Source: Reyranella massiliensis 521 (GTDB lineage: Bacteria > Pseudomonadota > Alphaproteobacteria > Reyranellales > Reyranellaceae). From it: a stretch of 43,334 bases of DNA. The position numbers and the translations under genes are program-made. A model generated the notes under the pieces. The model had not been told where the DNA came from. It ran no database searches and saw only the letters and a program-made list of their open reading frames with translations. Of the stretch, positions 24,575 to 33,176 are shown piece after piece. Numbering within the stretch: position 1 is the first letter of the stretch; each line of letters begins with the position of its first letter. Where the stretch lies: positions 1-43,334 of the forward strand of contig CAMARK010000033.1 of NCBI GenBank assembly GCA_945860205.1, given 5' to 3'.

Positions 24575-25503
24575 GTGAGCGAATGGGCGAAAGCGAGTAC
24601 GGTGCGGGCCAGCGCCTCGCGATCCTCGAGCGTCGTCATCAACGTGGGCGCGACGTGCAGCCTGGTCCTGATATCTCCGGAATCGGCGGCATCGACGATG
24701 TAGCCGTCGAGCAGGTCGCCGTAGCGGCCGGCCACGGTGGCCGAACTCACGGTGAGGCCGAGTTCCTGCATCATCTTGGCCGTCGGGCCCTTGACCGCGC
24801 GGCCGCCGACGATCGGCGACACCGCCACGACGGGGGCGCCGCAGTTCTCGATCGCGGCGCGCAGGCCTGGCACCGCCAGGATCGGCTCGATGCTGATGAA
24901 CGGGTTGGATGGGCAGATGACCACGGCGCGGACCTTGCCGCCACCCAGGGCCGCCATGACCTCGGGTTGGGGGCGGGCATCGGCCGCGCCGGTGAAGGCG
25001 AGCTGCCGCACGATGGGGCGGCACTGCTGGCGCACGAAATAATCCTGGAAGTCGATCCAGCCCTCGTCGCTTTGCACGCGCGTGCGCACGCGGTCGTCGC
25101 TCATCGGCAGCACCCGAGGGCCGACGCCCAGCCGCCGGCAAACGTCGCCGGTGATCTGCGACAGGCTCTGGCCGGCTGCCAGCCGCTTCGTGCGTTCGAC
25201 GTGGAGGGCGAGGTCGCGATCGCCGAGGCGGAACCAGTCCTCGCCGCCCAGCGCCGAGATCGTCTCCATGAACGACCAGGTCTCGTCGCGACGTCCCCAG
25301 CCAGTGACCGGATTGTCGAGGTCGGCCAGCACATAGGTGAGCGTATCAATGTCGGGACAGATGCTGAGGCCGAGATGCTCGAAATCGTCGCCGGTGTTGG
25401 CCACGACCAGCAGCTCGTCCGCGGGCAGGACACGGCTGAGGCCAAGCGCCAGTTTGGCGCCGCCGACGCCGCCGGACAGCGCGACGACCAGGCCGCTGCT
25501 CAC
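24571..25503 (-). CDS. cofD: 2-phospho-L-lactate transferase CofD
   Basis: A 310-residue protein with all CofD marks: VVALSGGVGGAKLALGL at the start, VANTGDDFEHLGLSICPD (near 33-50), CPSNPFISIEPIL and VAVSPIVGG. It transfers the phospho-acid moiety from the GMP-activated donor made by CofC to FO, giving F420-0 (or dehydro-F420-0). The GTG start overlaps the cofE stop by four bases, and its own stop overlaps the cofC GTG in the same way. A longer open frame upstream runs inside cofE and has no similarity. This enzyme together with FbiC shows that real F420, not only FO, is made. Confidence 0.95.
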   Translation of the reverse strand: MSSGLVVALSGGVGGAKLALGLSRVLPADELLVVANTGDDFEHLGLSICPDIDTLTYVLADLDNPVTGWGRRDETWSFMETISALGGEDWFRLGDRDLALHVERTKRLAAGQSLSQITGDVCRRLGVGPRVLPMSDDRVRTRVQSDEGWIDFQDYFVRQQCRPIVRQLAFTGAADARPQPEVMAALGGGKVRAVVICPSNPFISIEPILAVPGLRAAIENCGAPVVAVSPIVGGRAVKGPTAKMMQELGLTVSSATVAGRYGDLLDGYIVDAADSGDIRTRLHVAPTLMTTLEDREALARTVLAFAHSLT

Positions 25504-26273
25504 CGAAACATGTCCTCGGCCGCCGGCCGCACGAGTTCGGACGCCGGATTGTTGGCGGCGGTCCAGGTCAAGCCGCGCACCAGCACGACCGGCTGCGCCT
25601 CGTCGCCCTGGCCCATGACCAGCGAGGCGGCGGCCGCGATCTCGTCGGCAAAGCCCGAGATGCTGACTTGCAGGGTGCGGCCGAACAGGTCGGGATTGCC
25701 GCGCAGGTCGAGCAGGGCCGGCAAACCCGCGGCGCCGATCGCCACGCCCGCCGTGCCGCGCCGCCATGCCCGGCCGAAACTGTCGGTGATGATCACGGCC
25801 GGCGGTGCGCCGAACTGTGCGGACAGGCTTTTACGCAGGGCCTCGGCGGTGCCGTCGGGGTCGAGCGGCAGCAGCAGCGCGCGCTCGACGCCGTCGTTCG
25901 GCCCGACATTCGACTGGTCGACGCCGGCATTGGCCATGACGAAGCCCAGCCGATGCTCGACGATCAGCACGTTGGGTCTGGATCGCACCACCCGCACGGA
26001 CTCCGACAGGATCAGCTCGACCAGCCGCGGATCCTTCTGCACTTCCTTGGCAAGCTCGACCGCGCGCGCCGACGGCTTCACCGTGGCCAGGTCGACGCTG
26101 CGGCCCTCGGCCTTGGAAACGACCTTCTGTGCGATGGCCAGCACGTCGCCCGCGCGCGGCCGAAGATTGCCGCGGGTGAGGCCCTCCGCGATGAGCTTCG
26201 CCAGGTCGTCGCCCGGCTTGATCATCGGCAGGCCGGGGACTGCCAGCAGCTCCAAGGCAGCCGTGCGGCTCAT
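25500..26273 (-). CDS. cofE: Coenzyme F420-0:L-glutamate ligase CofE
   Basis: A 257-residue protein that adds the glutamate tail to F420-0 with GTP. Family motifs are [14 protein letters not shown] (about 45-58), [32 protein letters not shown] and [15 protein letters not shown]. It is the stand-alone form: the C-terminal FMN-dependent nitroreductase-like domain that mycobacterial FbiB carries, and which reduces dehydro-F420-0, is absent. The ATG overlaps the fgd stop as ATGA and its own stop overlaps the cofD GTG. Length equals the N-terminal domain of FbiB. Confidence 0.95.
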   Translation of the reverse strand: MSRTAALELLAVPGLPMIKPGDDLAKLIAEGLTRGNLRPRAGDVLAIAQKVVSKAEGRSVDLATVKPSARAVELAKEVQKDPRLVELILSESVRVVRSRPNVLIVEHRLGFVMANAGVDQSNVGPNDGVERALLLPLDPDGTAEALRKSLSAQFGAPPAVIITDSFGRAWRRGTAGVAIGAAGLPALLDLRGNPDLFGRTLQVSISGFADEIAAAASLVMGQGDEAQPVVLVRGLTWTAANNPASELVRPAAEDMFR

Positions 26274-27277
26274 CCGAACTTCTTGCGCAGGCGCGGCAGC
26301 ACCTGCTCGCCGTAGAGCTTCAGGAACCGCTCCTGGTCGGGCCCGGGCGCGTGGAACACGAGATGGCGGAAGCCCAGCTTCACATAGGCGCCGACCTTCT
26401 CGACATGCTCGTCAGGATCGTTCGACACGATCCAGCGGCTCGCCGCGCGTTCCAGCGGCAGGGCATCGGCCAGGCGCTGCATCTCGACCGGATCCTCGAC
26501 CGTCATCTTCTCTTCCGGCGTCAGTGCCAGCGCCGCCCAGTGCCGCGTGTCCTCGAGGGCGCGTTTGGCGTCGGTGTCGAACGACACTTTGACCTCGATC
26601 ATGTGGTCATAGGGCTGCTTCTTGGGCTCGACCGCGGCGGCGAGGCCCTCGGCGACCTTGGGCAGCAGCGTGTCGGTGTAGAGATCCCACTTCTTGCCGC
26701 TGGTGCAGATGAAGCCGTCACCGGTGCGGCCGGCGTAGCGCGCCACCAGCGCGCCCGCCGCTGCCACATAGATCGGCACCTCGACCTCGGGCCGGTCGTA
26801 GATGGTGGCCTTCTCGGTCTTGTAATATTCGCCCTCGAAGCTGACGCGCTCGCCGCGCCACAGCGTGCGGATCAGAGTCACGGCTTCGCGCATACGGGCA
26901 AAGCGCTCCTTGAATTCGGGCCAAGGCTGGCCGGTCGATGGCACCTCGTTCAACGATTCGCCGGTGCCGATGCCCAGGATGACGCGGCCCGGAAGCATCG
27001 CACCCAGCGTGCCGAAGGCCTGCGCGACGATCGAGGGGTGATAGCGGAACGTGGGCGTGAGCACGCTGGTGCCGATCACGACCCGCGAGGTACGGGCGCC
27101 CAGCGCCCCTAGCCAGACGAGGGAGTTGGGTGCGTGACCGTCGACGTGCTTCCATGGCTGGAAGTGATCGCTGACGAACACCGATTCGAATCCCACGGCC
27201 TCGGCCAGGCACCCGAAGTCGAGCAGCTTGCCGGGCGCGAATTGTTCGGCCGACGCCTTGTATCCGAGCTTGAGCAC
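26270..27277 (-). CDS. fgd: F420-dependent glucose-6-phosphate dehydrogenase homologue
   Basis: A 335-residue LLM-fold protein that closely follows mycobacterial Fgd1 along its whole length ([50 protein letters not shown]). The residues used by Fgd1 for catalysis appear conserved: His38, Trp42 and Glu107. Those for the phosphate are also kept: Thr192 and Lys195 (TSGK), the Lys in EEKM, and the Arg in SRWIV. The Fgd1 His260 position is Met here. It oxidises glucose 6-phosphate to 6-phosphogluconolactone and reduces F420. The start is a GTG with AGGAAAG upstream. It is the first gene of the cof operon and is translationally coupled to cofE. Fgd is otherwise best known from Actinobacteria. Confidence 0.92.
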   Translation of the reverse strand: MLKLGYKASAEQFAPGKLLDFGCLAEAVGFESVFVSDHFQPWKHVDGHAPNSLVWLGALGARTSRVVIGTSVLTPTFRYHPSIVAQAFGTLGAMLPGRVILGIGTGESLNEVPSTGQPWPEFKERFARMREAVTLIRTLWRGERVSFEGEYYKTEKATIYDRPEVEVPIYVAAAGALVARYAGRTGDGFICTSGKKWDLYTDTLLPKVAEGLAAAVEPKKQPYDHMIEVKVSFDTDAKRALEDTRHWAALALTPEEKMTVEDPVEMQRLADALPLERAASRWIVSNDPDEHVEKVGAYVKLGFRHLVFHAPGPDQERFLKLYGEQVLPRLRKKFG

Positions 27278-27422
27278 GGTGATGTCTTTCCTGTGGCGAG
27301 AAGGGAGTCTTAATAGCTCGCCCCCCGGCGAACAACCAGACGGCGGACGCTCCGCCAGTCGAAAGTTTGACTCTCCGAGGTCCGGTTGCAACGATCCAGG
27401 CCAATAGGGAAGGAAACCCGGA
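27278..27422. promoter_or_regulatory. Divergent promoter region of the fgd-cof operon and the hydrolase-LLM operon
   Basis: This 145-bp stretch must hold both promoters. For the plus-strand operon, TTGACT (27367) and AACGAT (27390) are 17 bases apart. Two palindromes lie inside: GGCGGA-CGC-TCCGCC (27342-27356) and TCGCC-CCCC-GGCGA. Between them they cover most of the region and could be regulator sites. No regulator gene is adjacent. Confidence 0.4.
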
Positions 27423-28208
27423 ATGGCGGGAGTGAACTGGACCGACTCCACGATCGAGGCGGGCGGCACCAAACTGCATCTGCAGCGCGCCGGTAAAGGC
27501 CGGCCCGTCGTGGTGCTGCATCACGAGACCGGCACGCTGGATCGCCTGCCTTTCTACGATGCCCTGGCCTCGCACTACGACGTGCTAGTGCCGCATCATC
27601 CCGGCTACAGCCGCTCGGAGCGGCCGACCTGGATGCGCAACGTGCGCGACATCGCGGTGATCCATCGCGGGTTGCTGAGCGAACTGAAGCTCAAGAACGC
27701 AGCGCTCCTGGGCCTGGGCTTTGGCGGCTGGATCGCGGCCGAAATGGCCAGCATGGCGCCCGCCGATCTTTCACATCTGGTGCTGGTCGGCGCCATGGGC
27801 ATCAAGCCGCCTGAGGGCGACATCCTCGACCTCGCCATCACTGGCTATGTCGATTATGCCCGCGCCGGTTTCCATGACCAGAAGGCGTTCGATCGCGTCT
27901 ATGGCGCCGAGCCGTCGATCGATCAGCTCGAGATGTGGGACGTGTGCCGTGAGATGAGCTTCCGCATCGCCTGGAAGCCCTACATGTACAGCCAGACTCT
28001 GCCGCATCTGCTGGGCGGCGTGCGCGCGCCGGCGCTGGTGGTGTGGGGCGACGACGACAAGGTCGTGCCACGGAGCGCCGCCAAGCGCTACCTCGAGGCG
28101 CTGCCCAACGCCAAACTGGAAATCGTCAAAGCCTGCGGCCATTGCGTCGACATGGAACAGCCGGAGGCGCTCGCCAAACTCGTCACGAACTTCATCGGTC
28201 GGGAGTAA
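27423..28208 (+). CDS. Alpha/beta hydrolase-fold protein lacking the nucleophile serine
   Basis: A 261-residue alpha/beta hydrolase. The fold marks are clear: [13 protein letters not shown] (29-41), the nucleophile elbow [13 protein letters not shown] (95-107), acid region WGDDDKVVP (208-216) and His240 ([10 protein letters not shown]). The elbow reads G-L-G-F-G, so the usual Ser of GxSxG is Gly99. Without Ser, Cys or Asp at this position, normal ester hydrolysis is not expected. It may be a lyase, a hydratase-like or oxygenase-associated protein, or a binding partner. It leads an operon with an LLM gene five bp downstream and two further LLM genes, and is divergent from fgd. Confidence 0.88.
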   Translation: MAGVNWTDSTIEAGGTKLHLQRAGKGRPVVVLHHETGTLDRLPFYDALASHYDVLVPHHPGYSRSERPTWMRNVRDIAVIHRGLLSELKLKNAALLGLGFGGWIAAEMASMAPADLSHLVLVGAMGIKPPEGDILDLAITGYVDYARAGFHDQKAFDRVYGAEPSIDQLEMWDVCREMSFRIAWKPYMYSQTLPHLLGGVRAPALVVWGDDDKVVPRSAAKRYLEALPNAKLEIVKACGHCVDMEQPEALAKLVTNFIGRE

Positions 28209-28212
28209 CGCC

Positions 28213-29457
28213 ATGCACCTGATGTATTTCACCGAGCAGCCGATGTCGGCCTACCCCGAGCAGGCCGGCCGCGACTTTGGCGCCACGGCATTGATGCTCT
28301 CCAATAAGCATTTCGATCCGGTCGAAGGCTCCAGGCTCTACAACAACTACATCGAGCAATACATGCTGGCCGAGGAGGTCGGCGTCGACGGCATCATGCT
28401 GAACGAGCACCACAATGCGCCGTTCTGCATGCAGGCCAAGGCCAACATCTTCGCCGCCCTTTTGGCCGGCATGACCAAGAAGGTGAAGATCGTGATGCTG
28501 GGCAATCCGCTGCCATTGGCGGAAAACCCGATCCGGCTTGCCGAAGAGCTCGCCATGATCGACATGATCTCCAAGGGCCGGCTGGTCTCCGGCTTCGTGC
28601 GCGGCGGCGGCCAGGAGCAGCTCGCCACCGGCGTCAATCCGGCGTTCAACCGGGAGCGCTTCGAGGAAGCGCACGATCTGGTCACCAGGGCGTGGACGCA
28701 GCAAGGTCCGTTCCGCTTCGAGGGCAACCACTATCAGCACCGCGTGGTGAATCCATGGGCGGTGCCGCTGCAGAAGCCCTATCCGCGCGTCTGGATCCCG
28801 GGCGTGATCAGCAAGGAGACGATCATCTGGGCCGCGCAGCAGCGCTATCCCTACATCGCGCTCAACACTTCGATCGAGCAGACCAAGAAGATCTGGGAGC
28901 TCTACGACAGCGTGGCGGCCGACGTTGGCTATGTCGGCGGGCCGGAGAATCGCGGCTATCTGATCCAGGTCCATGTCTCCGACAGTGAGGAGAAGGCGAT
29001 CGAGAACGCGAAACAATTCCGCTGGATGCAGGGCGAGTTCACTGGCCTTGCCCATCCGGTGTGGAGCACGCCGTCGGGTTACGGCTCGCCGTCGGCCCGG
29101 CGCGCCTTCGTCGAGTTCGCCTCGGGCCGCGCGAGCAATCCGCGCGGCGAGACCAGCTTCGAGCAGCAGATGGCCGATCTCCGCATCATCGCCGGCACGC
29201 CCAAGACGGTGGTGGCCAAGCTGAAGCGCATCCTGGAAGAGACGCGGCCGGGCATCCTGGCGCTGTGGGGCAACGACGGCCGGGTGAGCCAGGCGGACTC
29301 GCTCACTTGCATCAAGCTGATCGGCCAGGAAGTGTTCCCGGCGATCCGCGAGATCGCCAAGAGTCTCGACCTCAAGAGCCCGTTCGAAGCTAATGCGCCG
29401 GTCCACCTCAAGTATTCGACCGACCTGAAACCCCGCAAGGCCGCTGCGGCGGAGTGA
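28213..29457 (+). CDS. LLM class flavin-dependent monooxygenase (luciferase-like, long form)
   Basis: A 414-residue LLM protein, longer than the F420 reductases around it. The MLNEHHNAPFC loop (near 71-81), IVMLGNPLPLAENPIRLAEELAMIDMISKGRL and the glycine-rich FVRGGGQEQ match the FMNH2-dependent monooxygenase branch (EHH in the active-site loop) more than the F420 branch. Thus it may oxygenate a substrate with reduced FMN supplied by a reductase not seen here. It follows the nucleophile-less hydrolase by five bp with good coupling and is followed by another LLM gene. The substrate is not known. Confidence 0.87.
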   Translation: MHLMYFTEQPMSAYPEQAGRDFGATALMLSNKHFDPVEGSRLYNNYIEQYMLAEEVGVDGIMLNEHHNAPFCMQAKANIFAALLAGMTKKVKIVMLGNPLPLAENPIRLAEELAMIDMISKGRLVSGFVRGGGQEQLATGVNPAFNRERFEEAHDLVTRAWTQQGPFRFEGNHYQHRVVNPWAVPLQKPYPRVWIPGVISKETIIWAAQQRYPYIALNTSIEQTKKIWELYDSVAADVGYVGGPENRGYLIQVHVSDSEEKAIENAKQFRWMQGEFTGLAHPVWSTPSGYGSPSARRAFVEFASGRASNPRGETSFEQQMADLRIIAGTPKTVVAKLKRILEETRPGILALWGNDGRVSQADSLTCIKLIGQEVFPAIREIAKSLDLKSPFEANAPVHLKYSTDLKPRKAAAAE

Positions 29458-29465
29458 GGAAGAAC

Positions 29466-30362
29466 ATGGAACTCGGTGCATCCCTGCCGGTTGGCGACAT
29501 CGGCACCGGCCCAGCGGTGTTGCGCGACTATGCGCAGGCCGCAGAGGGGCTGGGCTACGACTATCTCGTCGGCCCCGATCATGTGCTGGGTGGCAATCCT
29601 AATGTCGATCACGGCGGCCGCCGCATGGGCACCACCGCCACGGCCTATCACGATCCTTTCGTGCTGTTTGCCTACTTGGCCGGCGTCACGAAGAAGATCG
29701 GTTTTGCCGCCGGCGTGCTGATCCTGGCGCAACGCCAGGCGGCGCTGGTCGCCAAGCAGGCGGCATGCCTCGACGCGCTTTGCGAAGGGCGGTTCCGCCT
29801 CGGCATCGGCGTCGGCTGGAACGAAATCGAGTTCCAGGGCCTAGGCATGGATTTCCACACGCGCGGCAAGCGCTCCGAGGAGCAGGTGCGCTTCATGCAG
29901 GCGCTGTGGAAGGAGCCGCACGTCACGTTCACGGGTGAATTCCACCAGCTCGACGACGGCGGCATCAATCCGCGGCCGAAGTCCGGTCGCGTGCCGATCT
30001 GGTTCGGCGGCCATGCCGAGGCGACGTTCCGGCGGACGGCGCAATATGGCGACGGCTTCATGCCGCTCGCGTATCCCGCGGGCGACGAGGCGCTAAAAGC
30101 CTTCGACAAGCTGCGCACGATGATCCGCGCGGCCGGCCGCGATCCCGCATCGGTCGGGCTGGAAGTCTGGGTCTCCCCCGGTATCGGCGCCGAGGCCGAT
30201 TGGCGCAAGGAAATCACCTTCTGGAAGAAGGCCGGCGTCACTCACGTGAACGCCCACACTTCCTATGTGAGCGCCCATCACAAGCGCATCGCGGGCAAGA
30301 GCTACGACGACCACCTGACGGCGATCACGCGCTATCGCGCTGCCGTCGCGGACCTGCTGTGA
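29466..30362 (+). CDS. LLM class F420-dependent oxidoreductase
   Basis: A 298-residue LLM protein. Marks are GPDHVLGGNP, a conserved AYHDPFVLFAYLAGVTKKIGF, ACLDALCEGRFRLGIGVGWN and IWFGGHAEATFRRTAQYGDG. The GVGWNEIEFQ segment places it with F420-binding LLM proteins. The ATG used has GAGGAA just before it; an in-frame GTG overlapping the previous stop is an alternative. The last base of the stop is shared with the next start (TGATG). The protein is diverged from its operon neighbours, so each LLM of the operon may act on a different step or substrate. Confidence 0.86.
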   Translation: MELGASLPVGDIGTGPAVLRDYAQAAEGLGYDYLVGPDHVLGGNPNVDHGGRRMGTTATAYHDPFVLFAYLAGVTKKIGFAAGVLILAQRQAALVAKQAACLDALCEGRFRLGIGVGWNEIEFQGLGMDFHTRGKRSEEQVRFMQALWKEPHVTFTGEFHQLDDGGINPRPKSGRVPIWFGGHAEATFRRTAQYGDGFMPLAYPAGDEALKAFDKLRTMIRAAGRDPASVGLEVWVSPGIGAEADWRKEITFWKKAGVTHVNAHTSYVSAHHKRIAGKSYDDHLTAITRYRAAVADLL

Positions 30363-31240
30363 TGAAATTCGCCCTGCATTTCGGCAACAACAGTTTCCCC
30401 GATCTGGCCGGGGCGCACCGGCTGGTGCGGCTGGCCGAGGCGGCCGGCTTCGATTCGGTCTTCGCCGTGGATCACGTCGTCCTGCCCGATACCTACAGTT
30501 CGACCTATCCCTATGCCGCCAGTGGCCGGCTGCCGGGCGACAACACCGCGCTGATGCCCGATCCCCTGATCTGGATGGCGTCGGTCGCGGCCGTGACGAC
30601 CCGGCTGCGCTTCATGACCGGCGTGCTCATCCTGCCGCAGCGCAATCCGCTGGTGCTCGCCAAGCAGGTCGCGACGCTCGACTATTTGAGCGGCGGGCGC
30701 ATCGAGCTGGGCATCGGCGTCGGCTGGCTGAAAGAGGAGTTCGAGGCGCTGGGCGTGCCGTTCGAGAAGCGTGGCAAGCGGGCCGATGAATATATCGCCG
30801 CCATGCGGGCGCTATGGGCGGCCGACGGCGCGAGCTACGCCGGCGAGTTCGTGAAGTTCCACGAGGTGAGCTGCAACCCCAAGCCGGTGGCCGGCAGCGT
30901 GCCGATTATCGTCGGCGGTCACTCCGAAGCGGCTGCCCGGCGCGCCGGCCGTCTCGGCAACGGTTTCTTCCCGTCGATCGGCCGGCCCGCCGACACCATG
31001 CCCTTGATCGATATCGCGCGCCGCGCCGCGGAGGCGGCGGGTCGCGATCCGGCGGCGATCGAGATGCTCGCCGGTTGCCCTGATCTTCTGCCCGGCTCGG
31101 GCAAGGATGCGGAAGCGGCCATCAAGGAACGTGCAGCGCAGGGCATCGGCCGCATCGTGCTGCCCTCCAGTGCCTTCATGCCGAATCTGGAAGAGAGCCT
31201 CGCGCGCTTCGGCGAAAAGATCATCCGCCCATTCAGTTAG
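30362..31240 (+). CDS. LLM class F420-dependent oxidoreductase
   Basis: A 292-residue LLM protein of the same subgroup as the protein coded divergently from fbiC: FAVDHVVLPDTYSSTYPYAA, a DPLIWMASVAAVT block, TLDYLSGGRIELGIGVGWL and EEFEALGVPFEKRG. IIVGGHSEAAARRAGRLGNG is the C-terminal barrel signature. It is the last gene of the hydrolase-LLM operon. Its stop codon overlaps the stop of the converging LLM gene within four bases (TTAG), leaving no room for a terminator between the two operons. Confidence 0.87.
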   Translation: MKFALHFGNNSFPDLAGAHRLVRLAEAAGFDSVFAVDHVVLPDTYSSTYPYAASGRLPGDNTALMPDPLIWMASVAAVTTRLRFMTGVLILPQRNPLVLAKQVATLDYLSGGRIELGIGVGWLKEEFEALGVPFEKRGKRADEYIAAMRALWAADGASYAGEFVKFHEVSCNPKPVAGSVPIIVGGHSEAAARRAGRLGNGFFPSIGRPADTMPLIDIARRAAEAAGRDPAAIEMLAGCPDLLPGSGKDAEAAIKERAAQGIGRIVLPSSAFMPNLEESLARFGEKIIRPFS

Positions 31241-32304
31241 GTGAAGGCCTTGGCGATGCGGGCCCAGTCGGCGAGAGCCGCTTCCTGGCCCGGCACGAGC
31301 TGGATCGTGAACTGGGTGTAACCCGCGCCACGCAACGCCTCGATGCGCTGCTTGATCTCGCCCTCGGTCGCGGTGAACGAGGTGGCGCGGATCAGGTCGG
31401 CGGTGACGAACTTCTTTTCCGCAGGCTTCACGAACATCAGATGCCCGCGATGGTTTTCCAGATAGGGCGCATCCTTGGGCTCGTAGGTGCGTGCCAGGGC
31501 GACATAGCCGTCGATCTCCGGCCGGTTCGACAGCACGGCCTGTGTTGCCTTCAGGTTCATGATCGCCTCGTCGGCGGCGCGGTGCAGCATGACGGCGGCG
31601 CGCGGTCCGGCCTGGGCCATGGCGCGATCCGAGTCGGCCGGCTCGCCGTCCTGCAGGACGCAGCCGAGAGCAAAGGCGGTGGCTTTAAGATCGCCTAGCG
31701 CATGTCCGGCCTTCTGCCAGTCGCCGCGCATCGCCTGCACCTCCTTGATGCCGTTCTCGACGTTGCCGACGAAGTCTATCCAGCCAGCCTTCAGCCGGGC
31801 CGTGAGGGCACGGGTGCGCGGCCCAAAGGCCGAGAGATGCAGCGCTATCGGATCGCTAGTGTTGAACAGGTCGAGCTCGGGATTGAGGAAGCGGATCTTG
31901 CGGCTCTGGCCTTCCATCTCGAAGTCGACGGTCTTGCCGCCCAGCAGGCCATAGACCTGGTGGATGTAGGTCTCCATGTCCTTGATTTTTATGGCGCCGA
32001 AGCCCATGGCGCGCCGCGCCGTGAAGCCGGTGCCGACGCCGAAGTCGATGCGGCCCGGGGCCAGGCTGTTGAGCGTCGCCAGCGCATTGGCCGCGACCGG
32101 CGCGATGCGGTTGGAGGGCACCAGCACGCCGGTGCCGAGGCGGATGCGCTGCGTGTTGACGGCGGCGGCGCCCATGGCAACGAAGCAGTCCGCGCTCAGC
32201 ATCTGCGTGTCGTAGAACCAGGCGTGGCTGAAGCCCAATTCCTCGGCTCGCTTCGCGAGCTTCCAGGAATCCGCCGCGGTGGGCAGCGCGATGCCGAAAT
32301 CCAT
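31237..32304 (-). CDS. LLM class flavin/F420-dependent oxidoreductase
   Basis: A 355-residue LLM protein with a start MDFGIALPTAADSW, FYDTQMLSADCFV in the active-site loop, TGVLVPSNRIAPVAANALAT and LAPGRIDFGVGTGFTARRAMG. The C-terminal third has an extra segment (about 240-330) compared with the short LLM proteins nearby. It is not of the EHH branch. ATG is preceded directly by an in-frame GTG; I used the ATG. It follows the next upstream gene by about 11 bp and ends a three-gene minus-strand operon of LLM genes. Substrate and cofactor are undetermined. Confidence 0.86.
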   Translation of the reverse strand: MDFGIALPTAADSWKLAKRAEELGFSHAWFYDTQMLSADCFVAMGAAAVNTQRIRLGTGVLVPSNRIAPVAANALATLNSLAPGRIDFGVGTGFTARRAMGFGAIKIKDMETYIHQVYGLLGGKTVDFEMEGQSRKIRFLNPELDLFNTSDPIALHLSAFGPRTRALTARLKAGWIDFVGNVENGIKEVQAMRGDWQKAGHALGDLKATAFALGCVLQDGEPADSDRAMAQAGPRAAVMLHRAADEAIMNLKATQAVLSNRPEIDGYVALARTYEPKDAPYLENHRGHLMFVKPAEKKFVTADLIRATSFTATEGEIKQRIEALRGAGYTQFTIQLVPGQEAALADWARIAKAFT

Positions 32305-32315
32305 CACCGTCTCCC

Positions 32316-33176
32316 TCAGGTATCGGCGAGTGCCGCCAGCATGCGGTCACGCGCGGCAAAATCGCCGTCGTCGTGGACTGGCTGCAGGCAGACATGGGTG
32401 GCGCCGGCCGTGAAGTGCGCGCGTAGGCCCTTCTTGATCGTCTCGGCGTCGCCCCAAAGGACCATGGCGTCGATGAAACGGTCGCTGCCGCCGTCGGCAA
32501 GATCGGCTTCGCTAAAACCCTCGCGCAGCCAGTTGTTGCGATAGTTCGGCAGCACCATGTAGCGCGAGAGTTCCTTGCGGCCGAGCGCGCGGGCGCGGAC
32601 GGGATCGGTTTCGAGCGTGATTTTCTGTTCGACGGCGAGCGTCTTGCCCGGCCCCAGGATGGCGGCCGCCTGCGCCGTGTGTTTGGGCGTCACGTTGTAG
32701 GGCACGGCGCCGCGCGATTTCTCGGCGCTGAGCGCCAGCATCTTGGGACCGAGCGCGGCCACCATCACCGGCGGCTCCTCGCCAGCGGGCAGGCCCTTGT
32801 GGACGCCCTCTAGATAGGCGCGCATGGCGCCCAGCGGCTTGTCGTAGCGATGGCCGCGCAGACCCTCGACCATCGGGATGTGACTGACGCCGAGACCCAG
32901 GATGAACCGGCCGCCGTAAAGGTTGTTCAGCGACACCATGGCCCGCTGCGCGGTGAAGGGGTCGCGGGCGTAGATGTTGGCGATCGAGCTGCCGATCACG
33001 AGTTTGTTGCTCTTCGACAGCAGATAGGCAGCCAGCGACATCGATTCGAAGCCGCGCGATTCGGGATACCAGAAGGCCGAATACCCGGCGCCCTCGATCG
33101 TGCGCAGGAGATCGGCGAGCTGGGCTCCGTTCAGCTTGTCCGTCGAATACCAGACTCCCAGGCGTCCCAGCTTCAT
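32316..33176 (-). CDS. LLM class F420-dependent oxidoreductase (MSMEG_4141-like)
   Basis: A 286-residue LLM protein that resembles the mycobacterial MSMEG_4141 subgroup: LGRLGVWYS at the start, YPESRGFESMSLAAYLLS, IANIYARDPFTAQRAM, GRFILGLGVSHIPMVEGLRG and the RAYLEGV block. Its C-terminal half keeps LPNYRNNW and GGSDRFIDAMVLWG. This subgroup was defined in F420-producing organisms, so F420 use is likely. The ATG overlaps the upstream stop as ATGA. The assignment to the subgroup is from memory of its sequence pattern. Confidence 0.86.
   Translation of the reverse strand: MKLGRLGVWYSTDKLNGAQLADLLRTIEGAGYSAFWYPESRGFESMSLAAYLLSKSNKLVIGSSIANIYARDPFTAQRAMVSLNNLYGGRFILGLGVSHIPMVEGLRGHRYDKPLGAMRAYLEGVHKGLPAGEEPPVMVAALGPKMLALSAEKSRGAVPYNVTPKHTAQAAAILGPGKTLAVEQKITLETDPVRARALGRKELSRYMVLPNYRNNWLREGFSEADLADGGSDRFIDAMVLWGDAETIKKGLRAHFTAGATHVCLQPVHDDGDFAARDRMLAALADT

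Noticed and set aside
24583..26592. Open frame of about 670 codons on the plus strand opposite cofD and cofE
   Set aside because: The opposite strand carries cofD and cofE with all family motifs and overlapping starts; the plus frame has no recognisable segment.
27367..27395. A firm sigma70 promoter assignment for the hydrolase-LLM operon
   Set aside because: The -35 is good but AACGAT matches only three of six -10 positions; it is kept only as part of the divergent region.
28213..31240. A bacterial luciferase (lux) operon
   Set aside because: The LLM genes are of reductase or general monooxygenase type; no luxC, luxD or luxE gene accompanies them.
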